A DNA stretch of 64,000 nucleotides from Roridomyces roridus (taxonomy: Eukaryota > Basidiomycota > Agaricomycetes > Agaricales > Mycenaceae), in the NCBI GenBank assembly GCA_029378245.1, contig JARKIF010000015.1, positions 124,001 to 188,000 on the forward strand, read 5' to 3'. Below are positions 1 through 11,769 of the stretch, piece after piece. Made by a program: the position numbers and the translations under genes. Each line of letters opens with the position of its first letter. Position 1 is the first letter of the stretch. The notes beneath the pieces were generated by a model. The model had not been told where the DNA came from. It did no database searches and was given only the letters and a program-made list of their open reading frames with translations.

Positions 1-321
1 AACCCACTGATTTTCTTGGAATCGTTCCACCTGATGCCGCCTATCGCTTCCCTCTGGGTTCAAAAATCACCCTCTGTGCCTCTTCGGCAACGTCCCCCGA
101 CGCCCAAATCTGGATATTTGTTCTGGCCCGCCCTTGCCCGCCCTGCCTGTTTTAGAAGGAATCCCCTGCGGGTCTCACGTAAATGGTTGAACCGTTAAGC
201 CTGATGCTTCCAAAAGGTAGGTGCTCTGCGGTGCCCTGCGCCCTCATTCCTCGCATAAAAAGCTGCTCCAGAGAGCCAGCAATTTTCCTCATCGTCTCTC
301 CTTCATCCACCGTCTCTACTC

Positions 322-1364
322 ATGGCCACAAGCACATCCACTCCCTCTCATTCCTCCGTCCAAATGGTCGGTCTTGCCATACTCGAGAACCCTCGAAAGT
401 CCTCCCCGCGCACCACCGTCTTTGACGCCTACACCTATGTGGGTTCCAGCACCGTCGAGAGGGCCCTCGGGTCCTTGCGCATTTATCACGAGAACGCGCT
501 GGATTTGCCCGACATCGGATGGTACTTCTTGACGGCCACGGTGTGTTTCCCACTTCTCTTTCTTATGGAATTCTCACCCGAATACCAGTGCGCCAAGATG
601 GTCAATGGCCTCGCCGTCTATGCTGAGAGCGAGGCTGAGCAGGCGGAGTTCAATTTTGTTGGGGACATCAAGTCGGTGTGTGGCGTCTTTTCATTACCTT
701 CGTTATTCTGATTTAAAACCCATTCAGTACCACCTCATTGCAGCAGGCGACAGCGAGGCGTTCAAGACTCTGAACTTGGCCCTTCGCATGTACATCATGG
801 CCTCCGGCGTTGTCACTGTTTCGGACACCCCGGGTTTGAAGTTTGTCGTCGAGCCGGAACAGTACACCCAGGCCTACGCTGACAAGCAAAAAGCCTCCAC
901 CGACGCAACCCCCTTCACCGAAAAGTCGATCTTCCCCATCGAAGGCCGCCTCGACCCGAACCGGTACCGTGGCAACAAGAAACCTGTTCCCTGGGTCAAG
1001 AGGATGGTCTCCTTCGGTGGTTTTCTCACCGATATAGCCTCCGCTCTCGACGGTGACACGCCTCTCGATCGCTTTGTCGTCGATGTTGATAACATTGCCT
1101 TCTTCGGCGCGTTCACACCTCCTGCCACTCCTGCTCCCATGGCTTCGGGCAGCACTCCCTCTGCCGGTGAGCAGGTTGCGTTTCATGTACATCCTCTTCT
1201 CTGACACTCTTTTTTCAGGCCCTTCTTCTTCCAAGAAGGCCAGGTTCAGCTACTCGAACCTCAAGAAACACTCCCGGGATGAAGACGACGACGAGTCGGG
1301 ACCCAACAGCTCCCCTTCCCCTTTCGGTGTCGGCCGTGGTGGTGGAGTGACTAAAAGCAGCTAA
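322..1364 (+). CDS. Hypothetical protein, 296 aa, four exons
   Basis: Exons are 322-540, 589-675, 728-1166 and 1219-1364. All introns are 48-52 nt, begin GTGTG or GTGAG and end CAG, and their phases join into one frame ending at a TAA. The start is the first in-frame ATG (MATSTSTPSHSS). I do not recognise the family. There is no signal peptide or clear membrane segment. The middle contains AFKTLNLALRMYIMASG followed by a conserved-looking stretch around FVVDVDNIAFFGAF. The C-terminus is basic then acidic (KKARFSYSNLKKHSRDEDDDES), which could act as a nuclear localisation signal, and ends in a Gly-rich tail. It stands alone, transcribed away from the left edge. Structure is well supported; function is unknown. 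Confidence 0.75.
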
Positions 1365-2330
1365 AGGCTAATCTACTTCGCACTTCTATTACTCAAAAAA
1401 TGTCTGCATAACTAGCGACTTTCTACTTTACTTCCCTGAATTTGATATCTTTTCTGTGTTTTTCGGGAGACCTGAATCGTTTCGTACTTCACTTCCTCAT
1501 TGATTACAACTGTCGTGCGTAGCACGGGTATCTGCTAGTATACTACATAAAACAAACTACTAGAAGGTTCTGGGTGAGTCACTGGGAGTGGAGCAAGAGA
1601 AACAATAGAAATGCTGTACGGTACAGCCTGTACCTCGGGCAACGCTCGGGCATCGACTCCACTGGACTCCACAACGTTGCTATGGGGAAAGACTGACTCG
1701 ATGTTTGCTGTGCGCTTGTCCTTCAACACATCCTGCGAGGGCGCAGGCTGGAATACGGCCAGCACCCAGGTTTCGTGCCGACGATTCGACTTTCCCGGCT
1801 CCGGCCGCCCACAGCTCAATGAGGGTACCACACACTTCCGTTCTGCTCTACGCGGCGGATATTCGCTTCTTCAGAGACCGTAAACAGACAGATGATATGT
1901 ACTCATCCAACCTCCTCCTGCCAAATCGACATACCGGCTCATTAGTTCGCGGACGACTCCTGTTCGACTCGGGGTCCACCCGTGCGGCCTCGAGAGTTCC
2001 CCCTTTTTTTGAGGAAGAGCCCAGTTTTGAACAACTTACCAATTGGCAAAGCATGTAAACGGCAGCACGATTCTGTCCGTTCTCTCGACTCCCAAACACC
2101 TGGTTGACAGGCCCGTTCGATTCGGGATCGAGTACTGTGGGTCTTCGCGATGTCTTTTTCGCTACTCTCGTCTTCCTCGAGCAACAAATATTTGATAACA
2201 CTTAGCTTGACGGCCCATGGCTCGTGGTCACTCCCGTTCGACTCGGTCTGGAGCACCTTACAGTTCAATGCATTTCATTTTTGATTCCTGTACATAAAAT
2301 GCGAACCCATTATACCTCAAACCCCCCTGC
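1365..2330. other. Intergenic, 966 bp, no gene seen
   Basis: This holds the 3' ends of the flanking genes. Short ORFs on both strands lack a coherent splice model. A motif of the form GTTCGA(C/T)TCGGG recurs near 1963, 2109 and 2234. It resembles a tRNA B-box, but no cloverleaf could be folded around any copy. Confidence 0.5.
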
Positions 2331-4145
2331 TCACGATGGCGGCAAACACTGGCTATAATCTGTCGCACTCAATTCAGCATTGAATGAAGACCATTTGGAA
2401 ATACTCACAAGGGTTGAGAACTTGACATGTCGTGCCGGAAGCGCAGCTGTTGCATCCAGTCCATCCCGTACCTCCGCACCTGCGTCGAGCCCTCAGTCAA
2501 CGAATCAAATCAAATGCTCCACTCACTGCCCCCACTCCGCAGATTGACATCCCGTGGGCGGGGCGACGACGCTAGTCGTAGTGGTCGTAGTCGTGGTGGT
2601 GGTGCTGATGACGCTCGTGCTGCTCGCCGTGGTACTCCCAACACTGCTCGTCGAACTCGTCGATGCCGGTGCTCCATTAAGCACAAAGGTCACCATCGCA
2701 TGAGCCGGCACGCTCGCAGAAACAACCCCCCCACTCAGCGTGGTCGCCAGACTCCCAAGATCCGTACCCTGGTCCGAAAGAAAAGCCTGCGCCGCAGTCG
2801 TCGTAAATCCACTCGGCGAAACAGAAACAGACGCCGCGCTAGCTCCGTTGTTGAGCACCTGCACGCTCACGCTCCCATCAGGATTCTTGAATGCGCTGAA
2901 TTTGAGGTTCGCGTTGGCCGTACCCGACGTGGCGGTACCCAGACGCACCGCACCAGGCCGGACGTATCGACTCCACTGCGCAAACGCCCACAGGCGCTTC
3001 GACACCGTGATCGTCGTCCCGCTCGTCAAAATGAGGGCAGAATTCGTCGATCCGGGCTCGGCGCCAATCCAATACAGGTACGCACTCAACTTGGAGTTGA
3101 CAATACCGTTGTAGATGGAGTTGGCCCAGGTCATACCCTCGCCCGCCGCACCGCTGCTGTACCAGTTGTTCGGGTTCACTGAGTCGCTGAGGTCGGCGTA
3201 TTCGGTTTGCCAGACGTTGAGAGGAGTGTTGAGCGGGGTGTTGGGCTGCGAGGAGTAGGCGTGCGAGGTGACGACGCCGAGGAGGGGCATGGCACCCGCA
3301 GAGGTGATGGCGTTTGTCATTGTGATTTGGTTGTTCCAACCCTCGGAGTCGCAGCAGGTGATTTTGGTGCTGAGGCCCGCAGCTTTGATGGTGGGCGAGA
3401 GGACCTTGATGAAGTCTTTACAACCTTAGTGAGGATGCGGAATAACAAACAGGTCGCGTACCGGAGGCTTGCTGCCCGTTCGAGTTCATCGAAGAGTAGG
3501 TCGGCGTGTATTCTGGCTCGTTGAGGAATCCGACGTGCGTAATGTTGACACCGGACTGTGCGTAGAACTTGATGTATTGGACCAGGAAGTTGGCGTATGC
3601 CTGCGTCCAGTTCCCCGACGAACATGTCGATCCAGTAACACCACAGAGAGTACCGCCGTTGGAGTCGTTGTTATTCGTCTACAAGTATAATCAGCTTCAG
3701 AACCAAGTAGTCTGTATCCACGAACCTTCATGAACCCAGGAGCGCTCCAAGCATCGGCGTAGATCGTCGTGACACCGTACGACATGGCCTGCTTCGAGAA
3801 CCAGACCTGGTTGCCGTCGGACGAGTCCCAGACGTAATTCGGCGTGCACGTAGGGCATCCCGGGCTCGTCGGCAAGATACTATCCCCTGCCCCACCCGAC
3901 CCAATTCGATTCCGTATAATCGTCATGCCCGCGCCGACAGTCGAGCTAAACAGGTAGTCGAGCACCTGCTTCTGCGTGGCAGCGGGGTAGTTGAATAGGT
4001 CGTTGGCGTGTCCAAAGGCCTCGGAGAAGCCGAACCCGTCCATAGTCTGGAAGGTCGTGCCCAGTTGGACGGTGACCGTCGTTTGGGCTTGCACGAGGGA
4101 GGCGCACAGGACCACTAGGCCGGCGAGCTTGCTTAGTGAGGTCAT
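2331..4145 (-). CDS. GH30 family endo-xylanase with C-terminal CBM1
   Basis: Secreted glycoside hydrolase of family 30, probably the fungal GH30_7 xylanases, which cut beta-1,4-xylan in plant walls. Exons on the minus strand are 4145-3726, 3678-3462, 3415-2527, 2479-2409 and 2359-2331, giving 541 aa. A 20-residue signal peptide (MTSLSKLAGLVVLCASLVQA) favours this ATG over an upstream in-frame one at 4247. The early GFGFSEAFGHA motif is typical of GH30. The acid/base Glu lies in GFLNEPEYT and the nucleophile Glu in WQTEYADL. A Ser/Thr-rich linker with a run of threonines leads to a CBM1 cellulose-binding module (WGQCGGTGWTGC to NPYYSQC). That module becomes readable only when two small introns are removed, so a single-ORF reading would stop too early. 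The intron at 3416-3461 uses an AAG acceptor. Family is firm; exact substrate is inferred. Confidence 0.9.
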
Positions 4146-4481
4146 CTGGATGCGGGATAGACAGACGCAACGAGCCGTTTTATACAGACATTCCGGTGAT
4201 TCGGCGAAAATGAACCTCGCTGTGCCGAGCAAATGCCGGAGGCGCACAAAGAGGTGACCAGATGACCGATTCTCGCATTAGAATCGAGTGGGCCCATCAC
4301 GGATGTAGTCGCAGTCGGGCTCTTCGAGTTCTCCGAGTTAGGTGCCAGGTACGCGCGGCGCGGGATCTATATCCGTTGAAATGGAGCGAATCCTGCTTCA
4401 AGGTGGAAAAGCGTAGTATTCGGAGCCATGGATGCGCCCAGTTTGTACCAGGGCGCCAGCTAGCAGGAGAGAGCATGAGGG

Positions 4482-4868
4482 TAGGACCCCCGGCAATAGG
4501 CGGGGAACTTTGATTTTTTAGGCCAAATTTGGGCCTTCGTTGTCCGGACACTCCGTCAGGATCTGGGCAAAAAATGACCAGACATCCACCAAAGTGCTGG
4601 CCGGCCCGGATGGCCGATTTGTGCCGGGAGGGCCGCCGTAGCCGAAAATTTTCCGGCTGCGCTGCGAATCGAACGCAGAGCAGCCAAGAACGTCCAAATG
4701 TAGGGCCGGGTACCCCACGAGGAGCGCCTTGTTGTCCGGACATGCCCTCAGACTCTCTCGAGATCCGGGGCCCCGTTGTCCGGACATCCCTCAGGGTGGC
4801 CGCCCAAAATCGGCCAAATTTTGTCCGGACCACACCTCAAAGATCCCCGCCTATTGCCGGGGGTCCTA
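4482..4868. mobile_element. 387-bp non-autonomous TIR element (MITE)
   Basis: Inverted repeats of 32 bp (4482-4513 and 4837-4868, starting TAGGACCCCCGGCAATAG) match with one mismatch. The element is flanked by the direct repeat TGAGGG (4476-4481 and 4869-4874). If the outermost base pair is counted as target, the duplication becomes ATGAGGGT/ATGAGGGA, an 8-bp site with one mismatch, so the superfamily is unclear. Four copies of TTGTCCGGAC lie inside at 4540, 4732, 4776 and 4821 and may be transposase-binding sites. It contains no gene. Confidence 0.88.
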
Positions 4869-4874
4869 TGAGGG

Positions 4875-5792
4875 AGTAGAGGAAATCGCAGTGTGATGTT
4901 GTCACATCGGTGACATCGGATCAGTTCCGTACGACTCTTGGCATCAACCACGTGCAGAACCACTTTGGAACCACTCGGAGTGTACATGTCGACGTTGGAT
5001 AAGTATGGTTTGTTGTCGAGTGGTGCAAGTGTCAGCCAAGGTGAGGGGCAGTTCTTGGGCTCAATGGCATCAAAAAACCCGAATTCATGAACCGGTCGCC
5101 GGCAGCGGCCGGATTGACTTCTCCGTACCAAATGGCTTGAGAATACTCCGCCTCCCATGTCGGGTGCGGCCGGTGCTACGCCTTGCTACGCTAGAGATTC
5201 TAAAAATTCTACACAATTGCACGTGATCAACCTCGAGTTTTTCTAAAGTGGCATCAAGCTTCAAGGCCCTGAAAGTTGACTCATTTCCAGATTCCATCGG
5301 GAGAAGTCCATCATGCAAAGAAGTCACAGGCTGTTCGCCCGGTTCCTTGAGTTTTAAGTAGTCTCCCTCGACCTCGGGAAGATTTGTATGTTCGGGCTCA
5401 GTCAGGTGCAGGAGCATAGAGATCAGCCGGCATCCGGCACCCCATTGGATGTTCTGTTGGAAAAGGGGAAGCCGGGGCCATGAGGTGGATGCCACGCGGG
5501 GCGCAGTTATTCGGGACTCGCAGTTGCTCTTTCAAGTTTACACTGGAATCACTTTAACTAATCTCTGATTATTCCTTCAAGCAACCTTCAAGCTGGTAAT
5601 GTTTGCGAGTCACCAATGCTCTATGACGAGATCTTTGGAATCACCATCTTCAACGGGTGCCTTGATTACATCGTGCCCTGCGATCCGCGGGCATACCCAT
5701 GAGAAGCGAGGAACGAATTGAGTAAGCCGAGCAGTGCCGATAGCATGCTAGCGGTATAAGGGACCGAGTCGCCCGTGCGCCCTTCCTCCGCC
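4875..5792. other. Intergenic, 0.9 kb, with degenerate minus-strand ORF
   Basis: A minus-strand open frame (5495-5085) and a second in another frame (5158 to about 4870) could be two exons of a decayed gene, but I could not join them cleanly or recognise the product. The string AGTGTGATG(C/T)TGTCACATC near 4888 recurs near 9752 on the other side of the NLR gene. Confidence 0.3.
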
Positions 5793-8700
5793 ATGCCCGT
5801 CATGCCCCTCCCAGCCCCATCTCCCGCTACACTGAGCAATATAGTCGCCTGCCTGGAACCAGCCGTCGTCTTGCTGTCCGAGATTAACGATGGCTTCGGG
5901 ACTCCGTTCGTAGAAGCGATCGCAAACACAGCGAGGGCTTTGATAATGGTGATTCAGGTGGGAAAAATTCGTCTTGGATTCCACGAGAGAATCCCTACAC
6001 GAGAGTCCTTCAGAATGTCAAGAAAAACAAGACCGAGTGTGTTCAACTCCTCCAAAATGTCCACGAAATCCTGTACGCAATCGTAAATCTACACATCAGG
6101 TCGGACACACCTGGCAGCCTCGCTCCGGCCGTACTCGACCACGTAGGAAACTTCATGAGGTGAAATCAGTTCTCATGCTCCAAGACCAGACTAATGGGCG
6201 CCAAGGACGTTGCATAAAATCTATACATTCGTCGAGGCTCAGCAGCAGTCCGCAAAAATACTCAAGCAGTGGTTCCGTCCAACGGAGGGGACCGGACTTT
6301 TGAAGGATTGTCGTGCCGAGTTGGCTCGTGCTGCGGAGGCGTTCAAGGTGTGTAATCTCAGACCTTTTGGAATCAAGCTGACATTGAGTTACAGATTCAT
6401 TCAACGTCCGCGACCATCAGCGACGTCGAACAAATTCGAAACGCAGCAGATGAAATGCACAAGAATCTCATGGAAGTCATTGCCAACTTCTCCGACGCGG
6501 CTCATTCAGATACTGCTTCCGCTGTACGTTTCCCGCCGAATCTCCCAGCCCTAATAGCTGACTGGAAAAGCTATACTCGACGGGCACGTACTCGCATTCA
6601 AGCTACAACTCCCTCTCCATTCTGCCCGCGAAACCGCAAATATTCCGCGGACGCACCGCCGAGGTACAAGATCTCCTCGACTCACTACGCCAGGGCTCTA
6701 GCCACGTCGCGATCCTTGGACCCGGGGGAATGGGCAAGACGAGTCTAGCCAAAGCCGTGCTCCATCACCCCGACGTTGTAGCCCGCTACGCAGCTCGCCG
6801 GGTGTTTGTTTCGTGCGAGTCGGCTACCACCAGCATCGAAATCGCTGCGCTAGTTGCGAGTCATTTTAGTCTCAAACCTGGGCGGAATCTCACGAAAGCT
6901 GTTGTGAAACGGCTGGCGGAGGAATCGAGTCCGGGATTGCTGATCTTGGATAACTTGGAGACCGCGTGGGAACCGGCTACGTCGAGGAATGATGTTGAGG
7001 AGATGTTGTCCTTGCTTGGGGATATCCCCGACCTATCTTTGATCGTCAGTAATTCCATTTCCACTCCATGGCAGATGGTTGAGCTCGACAAGATCACCAT
7101 GCGCGGGACAGAACGGCCGGCAAAATTGCGTTGGAGTAGACCATTTCTGCCTCCTCTCCAACCTCTATCCGCCACCGCCGCACAAGAAATGTTCGCGGAC
7201 ATTGCAGACGACAACCACGATGCCTCCGACGTCCAGAAACTCCTCGCCCTCACCGATAACCTGCCGCTTGCTATCGACCTGATCGCCCACCTGGTTGATA
7301 CGGACACTGGTACCTGTGCTAGCGTCCTCACACGGTGGGAGTCCGAAAAGACGACATTCCTCTCCCAAGGGTACGACAAAAGATCCAACTTGGACATATC
7401 CATCAGCACGTCCCTCTCCAGCCCGCGAATTCTGTCCCACCCCGCAGCCAAAGACCTGCTCCGTCTGCTCTCCATCCTCCCAAACGGACTGGCAGAGGAC
7501 GACCTCCTGCAGTGCAACTTCCCCATTCCCGATATCCTGACGTGCAAAACCATCTTGCTGCGCACATCCCTCGCGTTTGTGGACCACACCGATGGGAAAC
7601 GACTGAATTGTTTGGTCCCCATTCGCGAATATATGCAGCGTTTCGACCCTGTATCGCCCCGGCTGATGAAACCCCTCCGCCAACATTTTCATTCTCTGCT
7701 TGATCTGTACAAGAAACACACTGGATCGCAGGAGGCGCGCAACAGCTCGGATAAGATACGGCTTAATCGAGGCAATTTGAACCAGGTACTCTTACGTGCA
7801 TTGAACGCGCCGAACAGCGAGGTCGATCTGGTGGAAAGTATCAGATGTATAATCGCGTTGAATGCATTCGGCAGAGCGGCGGGGTATGGATGGCTTCCGA
7901 TGATGGATTTGCTCCCCGAGGTTTTGCACACGGTCGGCGATCACAGAGTTCACGTGGAATTCTTGACGGAGGTGTTCAACTCGTTGGTGTACAAACCCGT
8001 CGAGGAACCGGAGCTCTTGGTTTCTCAAGCTGCCCCACACCTCGAAGCGTTGGATGATCCGGGGTTGGAGAGTACGTCCCTTTCCTTGCTGTGGCTTTGC
8101 TCTAAACCTCGTATTAGTGCGCTTCGCATGGGGAGTTGGGTTCTACTACTCCTACGCTGAAGGTGGCTCTGCTCACGCCGCCTCGTGGTTGGAAAAAAGC
8201 CTCACTCTAGCCAAATCCATCCAAGACCTCGAGCAACAATCCCGCACCCTCACCTCCCTTGCGCACTTCAATTGGTACCACGGCCAGTACACCTTGGGCA
8301 AGACCTACGCAGTCGAGGCACAGCAACTCGCCGAATTATGTACGAATCTGTTCCAGCAAGCGACGGCGATGTACACCGAGGTGATGTGTCACACAGAGTG
8401 CGGGGATTACAGGCAGGCAAGCGCTTTGCTGAGCAGGGCGAGGGAACTGCTCCGTTTGTGCGGGATGTCCAAAGGGTACCTCGAGCATCTCATCATAAAC
8501 AGCGAATCCGAGGTCTTGTGGCTGAAATCCGAGTGCGCGGCCGCCAGAGCGATTCAAGTGGAGCTCGCAGAAGAGACAGCGAGAGCAGGGGACAATTACA
8601 ACCATGCATTTGCTCTGATCAACATCGCCCAGGTGGACGTGGAGATTGGGGCGGAGAGGGAGGCAGTGGGTGAGATGATCGAACGGGGGTGTGCTGTGTT

Positions 8701-9268
8701 GGAAGGAATGAAGAACATCGTGGGCGTTCACACGTGCAAATCAACGTGGGCTGCACTCCACCTGCGCGAGGGTATGTTTGCGGAAGCTAAAGCTCAGTTT
8801 CACGAAAGCCTGGCGTTTTCGTGGACGGCATTGACAGAGCTTTCGTTCTATTGCTTGGAGAGGATGGGTGACACGCAACGCTGGGCTCCGGCCGACTTGG
8901 ATTGGACGTCGAGATGCACTGCGGTTTATTTGGCTTTGGCGGGGAAGACGAAGAATCAACTCCACGTGCACAACGCGTTGCGGTGTTTTGGAGATATTTT
9001 CTTGACGGACAGGGATGAGGAATCGGCGGAGAGTCTTTTTGTTGTGGCGTTGGATGGATTCACGGCTATGGACGTCCATCGGAGTAGAGCCGAGTGCATG
9101 CTGCGGTTGGGTGATTTGAGGAAGAAGGACGGACGAGATGGGGAAGCGAGGTCCATGTGGAGCGAGGCGCGTTCACTATTTGAAATATCGTTGCAGGGAA
9201 AAAAGGTCGCCGAGATTGACGGGCGGCTTTCGGATGTGGACAAAGAGACTCTGCGTGTAGTTTCCTAG
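5793..9268 (+). CDS. NLR-like protein: MLKL-like N-terminus, NB-ARC ATPase, TPR tail
   Basis: A 1,077-aa STAND-type NTPase. Exons are 5793-5957, 6014-6159, 6206-6347, 6395-6523, 6571-8071 and 8118-9268, with introns of 46-56 nt, all in phase. Residues 1-150 are helical (NIVACLEPAVVLLSEINDGFG then repeated amphipathic helices) and resemble the MLKL-type four-helix N-terminal domain common in agaricomycete NLRs. The P-loop is GPGGMGKTS near residue 244, and the Walker B/kinase-2 motif is LLILDNLE near 319. From about residue 695 the protein is built of TPR-like helical pairs (for example ALLSRARELLRL). Fungal NLRs of this kind are thought to sense non-self and trigger regulated cell death, with the N-terminal bundle as effector and the repeats as sensor. 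That role is inference from the family. The start could be Met1 or Met4 (5802). It stands alone, with no adjacent partner gene. Confidence 0.9.
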
Positions 9269-10590
9269 TCGGGGTGTGCAATTGTATCTTGGGAAAGCAG
9301 AAATGAAGGAGGTCCACGGGAATACAACCGCAAAGAGATGGGTCTCAAACCCTCAACCCAGGAACGACAACGAGCAGAGTAAGCAAGGACAGAGGAGCAT
9401 CCGATTCAGGCTGGAGCCACGGGACGCGTGATGGAGGGGTATGCAAGAAGTCTCGCGATAGGGCGGATGGCCGGGACCAGCTCATCCGAGTCCTCCACAG
9501 GGAGAGGCGTGCCGATGAACTCCGCGTGCGACGATTTCAGGCTCGGTCGAACGGTCGCTGCCTGGCGATTGCCGAATGTCCCGAGCCTTGTGCTGTGCCA
9601 CGTATATGTACGTGCTGACCGTCGAAATCGGAGGAACTCGACGGAAAGGGTCCAATATACTGAAAGCGTGCATCGTAACACTTGGATGCATCCAGATTGT
9701 AGCAGGAAGCCAGCAGCCCGCGGGGACATGAGGGGTGAGCGTAAGCCGCAGTGTGATGCTGTCACATCAGTTCCTTCGGATCGCACAGCGTGATAGGATC
9801 AGCGATTGATCAACGATCGCCTGATCACCGCTGAGACAGTTTCGGGGCTCACTTTCAACTTTCGCTCGCCGAGTTTTCAGCGACGCTGGCCCATCGGAAT
9901 CACCAGAAGACGGAACACAGTGACAAAGGACTATGATGAGGAAAGCTAGGCGATCAACCGGAGCAACTAAGCGAGTGCATCAAGCCTGCACCCTTGTCTG
10001 CTGGTGCGGTGCTTCGAATCCATGTGGGGCATTAATTGTTGAAGGCTGCGGCGCATGGGGTTTTCTTGGCAATGCCCAGGGAACCAGGAGTCGGGGCTCC
10101 CTATGTAGAATGAACCGTGCGTGGTGTCACCTGTGCATGACGTTTCAGTTCACCGCTCGCACAAATACCATCAAGCCAGACACCGATGAGTTAGGGGGCT
10201 TCCCGTGAACTTGAAACCTGGACGGATTGTTATATGTGGTTAACATACCGATCACTCCCGCTCTGCATTCCAGGGTTGACTTATATTTACTAATGTCATA
10301 TAGTCACTCCGCGGGGGATGGCGGCCTTAAACCGCTGCAAGCCAATGTGCGGGTATACATATACATTTCCATTTCAATACTGTACGATTTCGATCCCGCG
10401 CGAAACCTAGACCAATCCTGGCGAGGCTGGCACATGGCGCTAATGATGCGCACGAGTTTCAATGAAGAGGATCCGGATCCATTCCAAATGTCTGCCAACA
10501 GGTGGCGCATTTGTTCACTCATTCAGAGTCAGACATATATTTTGCATTTCCGACTTCACCGCATCGGTGTCAACGGTCATGCAACCAGGA
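9269..10590. other. Intergenic, 1.3 kb, no supported gene
   Basis: A minus-strand open frame at 9786-9406 could be a gene remnant. It shares AGTGTGATG(C/T)TGTCACATC with the NLR 5' flank. The rest is the promoter region of SSP gene G1. Confidence 0.35.
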
Positions 10591-10596
10591 TATAAG
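10591..10596 (+). promoter_or_regulatory. TATA box of SSP gene G1
   Basis: TATAAG lies 57 nt upstream of the G1 start codon. Confidence 0.5.
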
Positions 10597-10647
10597 AAAG
10601 GCCCAATTGCGATGGTGGCACCTTCATTGGAATTCCGAATCCCAACC

Positions 10648-11153
10648 ATGTACGCCAAAGCCATCTCTAGCGTCCTTCTGCTTCTCGCTGTCACCAACAG
10701 CGCCGTGGCCATTGTCTGTGAGTCAACCCTGTTTATCCCATGGGCCAAAGAACACCTGACTGACGAGTGTCGTGGTACAGGTGGCAACCCGCCTGTGCGA
10801 TACTTTCCGTTCTTCAATATTGTGGTTGACTAATAGATCTGCTGGGCGTAGTTGTCTGCGTGCCCGACCTTTCCTCCTTGCGTACGTTTTCACTGTCCAA
10901 CCCCGTTGAACCAGAACTAATGTCCCGACTCCCAGCCTCCTTGTACGGAAATCTTCCCTTTGAAATGCCTCAGGATGGCATACTGACTAAGTATTGTCAT
11001 TCAACAGGCACCAGCAATGAGTTCTGCTGCTTCACCCTTGGAAGCAGGTAAGTTCGACGTCGAGTGAATCAATTGGATGCTCATTGCATTTCAAGATGTG
11101 TTACCAACGGCGGATTCTGCCCCAGAATCGGAGCAGCTGAGCCAGAGAAATGA
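10648..11153 (+). CDS. Small secreted cysteine-rich protein G1 (SSP-B family), 72 aa
   Basis: Six exons: 10648-10717, 10781-10794, 10852-10881, 10936-10942, 11008-11047 and 11096-11153. The signal peptide is MYAKAISSVLLLLAVTNSAVA. The mature part has eight cysteines in the order C, ACP, FPPC, PPC, FCC, RC, GGFC. It is a clear paralogue of G2 (18825-19245): the signal peptides and the terminal NGGFCPRIG are nearly the same. Exon 4 is only 7 nt (CCTCCTT). It is needed because G2 encodes the matching PPC in one uninterrupted exon, so G1 appears to carry an extra intron. The C-terminus extends seven residues past G2. The CC pair recalls hydrophobins, but spacing and size do not fit. Function unknown; export is inferred from the signal peptide. 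Confidence 0.78.
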
Positions 11154-11715
11154 TTGAATATGTATTATGTCGAAGTTATTACAGAGAGATTTGTACAAGT
11201 CGGATATTGATACAGAGAGTGGAGTATGTTCAAAGTACTCTCGCTACGTCTTCTGAGTGGAACAACTGCAAATTCTCCAATTGATCCGTGATCAGTGCAG
11301 GGAATGGTGCATCAGTCGACCTGATGGAGGCTGACATATCCGTGGCCTGTTCGATTGCACCTGCGGGATTTTCTGACCCTGCGCTTTTTAGTTCCTTCCC
11401 GTCAGCGGGAGCAAACGGAAATTCCGGAGGGATTTACCGGGTCTCGCGGGCAGGCATGGGTCTAAGTTAGCCCGCCGTCTAGATATCCATCCAGTCAAGG
11501 TCCGAACCCAGACCTAGCTCCGCTTCCGTGAATGGTACACAGCTTCGCGCAGTGCATTCTTGCACACCTCCCAGCCGTCGAGGACGGGGTTTGAATACCA
11601 AACAGTGTATAATCCCGCGCGTTGTCCCAATTCATTTGATTCAATGGGCCGGGAGCGGCGGCGTGCGGTAGTTTCACCATGACTGTCTCCGTGGAGGATT
11701 CGGCGTTCCTGTAAG

Positions 11716-11723
11716 TATATAAA
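11716..11723 (+). promoter_or_regulatory. TATA box of SSP gene A
   Basis: TATATAAA lies 54 nt upstream of the gene A start codon. Confidence 0.6.
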
Positions 11724-11769
11724 GCTCGGACAAGTGCACGATCATTCATCGAGTCACTCAATCACAATA

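Noticed and set aside
1950..2260. tRNA-like B-box strings (GTTCGA(C/T)TC) repeated three times
   Set aside because: No acceptor stem, anticodon arm or A-box can be placed at the right distances; treated as a short repeat.
2427..3182. 251-aa plus-strand open frame over the xylanase gene
   Set aside because: Arg/Thr-rich antisense shadow of the GH30 coding sequence.
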